From the NCBI GenBank assembly GCA_028277545.1, contig JANQGB010000357.1:1-6238 (forward strand): a stretch of 6,238 bases of DNA, given 5' to 3'. Numbering within the stretch: the first letter of the stretch is position 1; every line of letters begins with the position of its first letter. The translations under genes and the position numbers were made by a program. The stretch is from Phycisphaerae bacterium (lineage in GTDB: Bacteria; Planctomycetota; Phycisphaerae; UBA1845). Of the stretch, positions 4,371 through 6,238 are shown in pieces. The notes beneath the pieces are model-generated. The model was given only the letters and a program-made list of their open reading frames with translations. It searched no databases and was not told where the DNA came from.

Positions 4371-5360
4371 TCAGTGTTGCATCTGAAACAGGGCGCTGAT
4401 GGACTGGTGCTCGTGAATCCTGCGGATCGCCTCCCCCATCAACGGAGCCACCGACAGAACGGTGACGTTACCCAGACGCTCGCAGCTCTCGCCACTGAGC
4501 GGAATCGTATCGCTTACGCATAGTTGGCGCAGGCCCGCTTCGGTCAGCCGCTCGTAGGCGGGGCCTGCCAGCACGGGGTGAGTGGCCCCTACGTACACGT
4601 CGGCCGCGCCGTGCTTGCGGGCCAGGGTGGCGGCCTCCAGCACGGTGCCCGCGGTGGCCACCATGTCGTCGAAGATCAGGATATTGCGGTCCTTGACCTC
4701 GCCGATGATGGTCGTCGCCTTGGCGGTGTCACCGGCAATACGGCGCTTGTCGATAATGGCCATGTCCGCGTTCAGGTAGGTGGCGTAGGCGGTGGCCGTC
4801 TTGAGGTTGCCCACGTCAGGTGACACCACGACAGCGTCGGGCACTTCCAGCTCCTTGAAGTGCTCCGCCAACACGGGTTGAGCGGTCAGGTGGTCCACCG
4901 GGATATCGAAGAAGCCCTGTATCTGATCGGCGTGCAGGTCCATGGCCAGGACACGGTCCACGCCGGCTTCGGCAATCATGTTGGCTACCAGCTTGGCGGT
5001 GATCGGCGTGCGTCCCTCGGCCTTGCGGTCCTGCCGGGCGTAGCCGAAGTACGGCATGACCGCCGTGATTCGGTTGGCCGAGGCCCGCCGCAGACAGTCA
5101 ATGAAGATGAGCAGCTCGAGCAGGTTGTCGTTCACGGGCGGGCAGGTGGACTGCACAATGAAGCAGTCGTGTCCGCGAACATCGTCATCCAGCTTGATCC
5201 GGATTTCTCCGTCCGGAAAGCTGTCCACCACAGCCTTGCCCACCGGCAAATCGAGGGAACTGCAGATTCTCTCGGTCAGCGCCGTGGTGGCACTGCCGGC
5301 GAAGATCTTGAGCTCGCCCATGTTACGGCTGCCGTCGTGGCACTCGCGCGTGGGTTTCAT
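4371..5360 (-). CDS. prs: Ribose-phosphate pyrophosphokinase (PRPP synthetase)
   Basis: Prs makes PRPP from ribose 5-phosphate and ATP, feeding purine, pyrimidine, histidine, tryptophan and NAD synthesis. From the ATG at 5360 the protein is 329 residues. Motifs include FPDGEIRI (48-55), STCPPVNDN (71-79), YFGYARQDRK (104-113), the signature DLHADQIQGFFDIPVD with its catalytic-region His at 143, and the PRPP loop DDMVATAGT (231-239). The loop has Ala235 where most bacterial enzymes have Asp; it still satisfies the general phosphoribosyltransferase pattern. The start at 5360 has GGGAG ten bases upstream (5371-5375) and overlaps the glmU stop as ATGA. It adds 13 residues before the usual MGELKIFAG N-terminus; the ATG at 5321 (316 residues) is the alternative but lacks a good Shine-Dalgarno. 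rplY follows after 41 nt. Confidence 0.96.
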   Translation of the reverse strand: MKPTRECHDGSRNMGELKIFAGSATTALTERICSSLDLPVGKAVVDSFPDGEIRIKLDDDVRGHDCFIVQSTCPPVNDNLLELLIFIDCLRRASANRITAVMPYFGYARQDRKAEGRTPITAKLVANMIAEAGVDRVLAMDLHADQIQGFFDIPVDHLTAQPVLAEHFKELEVPDAVVVSPDVGNLKTATAYATYLNADMAIIDKRRIAGDTAKATTIIGEVKDRNILIFDDMVATAGTVLEAATLARKHGAADVYVGATHPVLAGPAYERLTEAGLRQLCVSDTIPLSGESCERLGNVTVLSVAPLMGEAIRRIHEHQSISALFQMQH

Positions 5361-6238
5361 CTGCTGGTCACTCCCGCAATGGTGGCCGAAGGGCCGACGG
5401 TTTGCCCCGCGCCCAGCACATCGCCATCCAGCAGGCAGGCGAACGGGCCGACGCGACAACCGGGGCCTACCTTGGCCCCTCCGTCGATATAAGAATACGG
5501 ATAAACAACGGTCTCCGGGCCAATCGCGGCGCCGGCGTTGATCCAGGTACTCGCCGGATCGATGATGGATACGCCGTTGTCCATGAATCCTCGCTGTATG
5601 CGGTCCTGCATCATGCGACTGACAGCAGCGAGGTCCGCCCGGGAGTTGACACCCGTCGCCTCGGCTGGCGGAACCGCCGGGACAGCGCCACCGCCGTGAC
5701 CCTCGTCGATCAGGATCCTGACGGCGTCGGTTATGTAGTATTCGCCCTTGGCGTTGTCGTTGCCGATCCGGTCCAGTGCCTCGAACAAACGACCGCCGTC
5801 GAAGCAGTAGTAGCTGGGATTGACCTCGCGAATCTCACGCTGAGCAGGCGTGCAGTCATTGTGCTCGACTATGCCCTCCAGGCGGCCGCGCGCATCGCGA
5901 ACGATACGCCCGTAACCGGCGGGGTCATCCAGAATGGTGGTGGCCAGCGTGACGGCGTCGCCGGTGCTGCGGTTCTCGTCCAACAGCGTGCGAAGAGTAT
6001 CCGCCCGGAGGAGGGGCATATCGGCGGCAATCACCACGACCTGCCCGGTGAAGCCCTCCAGCGCCTCGCGAGCACACAAGACCGCGTGACCAGTGCCCTT
6101 CTGCTCCGCCTGCTCTACGAACACACACTCCGGGCGCTTCGAGAAAGACGCAATGACCTGTTCCTTGCCATGGCCAACGATGACGATGGCCCGACCGACG
6201 CCGGCCCGGCCGCACGCGTCCAGCACATGGGCCAGCAT
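5357..6238 (-). CDS. glmU: N-acetylglucosamine-1-phosphate uridyltransferase, short GlmU form, 5' end outside window
   Basis: The enzyme joins UTP and GlcNAc-1-phosphate to UDP-GlcNAc for peptidoglycan and other glycans. The 293 visible residues begin inside the gene (MLAHVLDAC, normally about residue 30), so the nucleotide loop LAAGxGTRM and its Lys are outside. Visible active-site elements are EQAEQKGTGHAV (42-53), D73 in AADMPLL, GYGRI (108-112), E125 in IVEHND, N140 in EVNPSYYCF and N198 in GVNSR. From about residue 233 only a few left-handed beta-helix turns follow (INAGAAIG to the end). The protein then stops, without the acetyltransferase half of bifunctional GlmU. Full length should be about 320-330 rather than about 455 residues. 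Its TGA overlaps the prs ATG as ATGA. The symbol is used in the sense of the uridyltransferase domain only. Confidence 0.88.
   Translation of the reverse strand: MLAHVLDACGRAGVGRAIVIVGHGKEQVIASFSKRPECVFVEQAEQKGTGHAVLCAREALEGFTGQVVVIAADMPLLRADTLRTLLDENRSTGDAVTLATTILDDPAGYGRIVRDARGRLEGIVEHNDCTPAQREIREVNPSYYCFDGGRLFEALDRIGNDNAKGEYYITDAVRILIDEGHGGGAVPAVPPAEATGVNSRADLAAVSRMMQDRIQRGFMDNGVSIIDPASTWINAGAAIGPETVVYPYSYIDGGAKVGPGCRVGPFACLLDGDVLGAGQTVGPSATIAGVTSR

Noticed and set aside
1..6238. Mobile element, CRISPR, toxin-antitoxin or other accessory system
   Set aside because: All coding space is taken by housekeeping genes in a compact order. I found no transposase, integrase, long terminal repeats or regular repeat-spacer pattern.

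Overview
The window is GC-rich bacterial chromosome. Every supportable gene is on the minus strand, so transcription runs from high to low coordinates. In that direction the order is glmU-like (5' end outside the window) > prs > rplY/ctc > pth > rpsF > ssb > [359 nt without a gene] > rplI > dnaB (3' end outside the window). These are housekeeping genes for sugar-nucleotide and PRPP supply, translation and replication. I see no mobile element, CRISPR array, tRNA, rRNA or defence system. The merged glmU-prs-rplY-pth and rpsF-ssb-rplI-dnaB order, the short GlmU form, the acidic tails on S6, L9 and L25, and use of ATG, GTG and TTG starts suggest a member of the Planctomycetota. That assignment is an inference from gene order and protein style and has not been tested by a search.

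From 6238 down to 1997 six genes are tightly packed: a 4-nt ATGA overlap (glmU/prs), then gaps of 41, 18, 52 and 31 nt. This looks like one operon, with a Shine-Dalgarno-like sequence before each gene whose start is visible. Two of the gaps hold perfect short hairpins. The one before rpsF directly abuts its Shine-Dalgarno, and its loop is complementary to part of it. GlmU makes UDP-GlcNAc, Prs makes PRPP, L25 binds 5S rRNA, Pth recycles peptidyl-tRNA, S6 is a small-subunit protein and SSB coats single-stranded DNA.

From 1996 to 1638 lies the only sizeable gap, where many bacteria carry rpsR (S18). No S18 frame survives there. Instead the minus strand can fold into a series of stems, including a 9-bp perfect stem capped by a UUCG tetraloop and an 8+6-bp stem, with several G-U pairs that work only in a minus-strand transcript. 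A possible -10 box (TATACT) and a strong 5'-UTR hairpin precede rplI. This is the least explained part of the window.

From 1637 to 1, rplI and dnaB overlap by 23 nt and form a replication/translation pair. DnaB is visible for 373 codons, through Walker A and Walker B, with no intein in the visible part.

I did not find a wholly new multi-gene system. The best leads are the structured rpsR-less gap, the hairpin at the rpsF start, the GlmU that lacks an acetyltransferase domain, and an Asp-to-Ala change in the PRPP loop of Prs.
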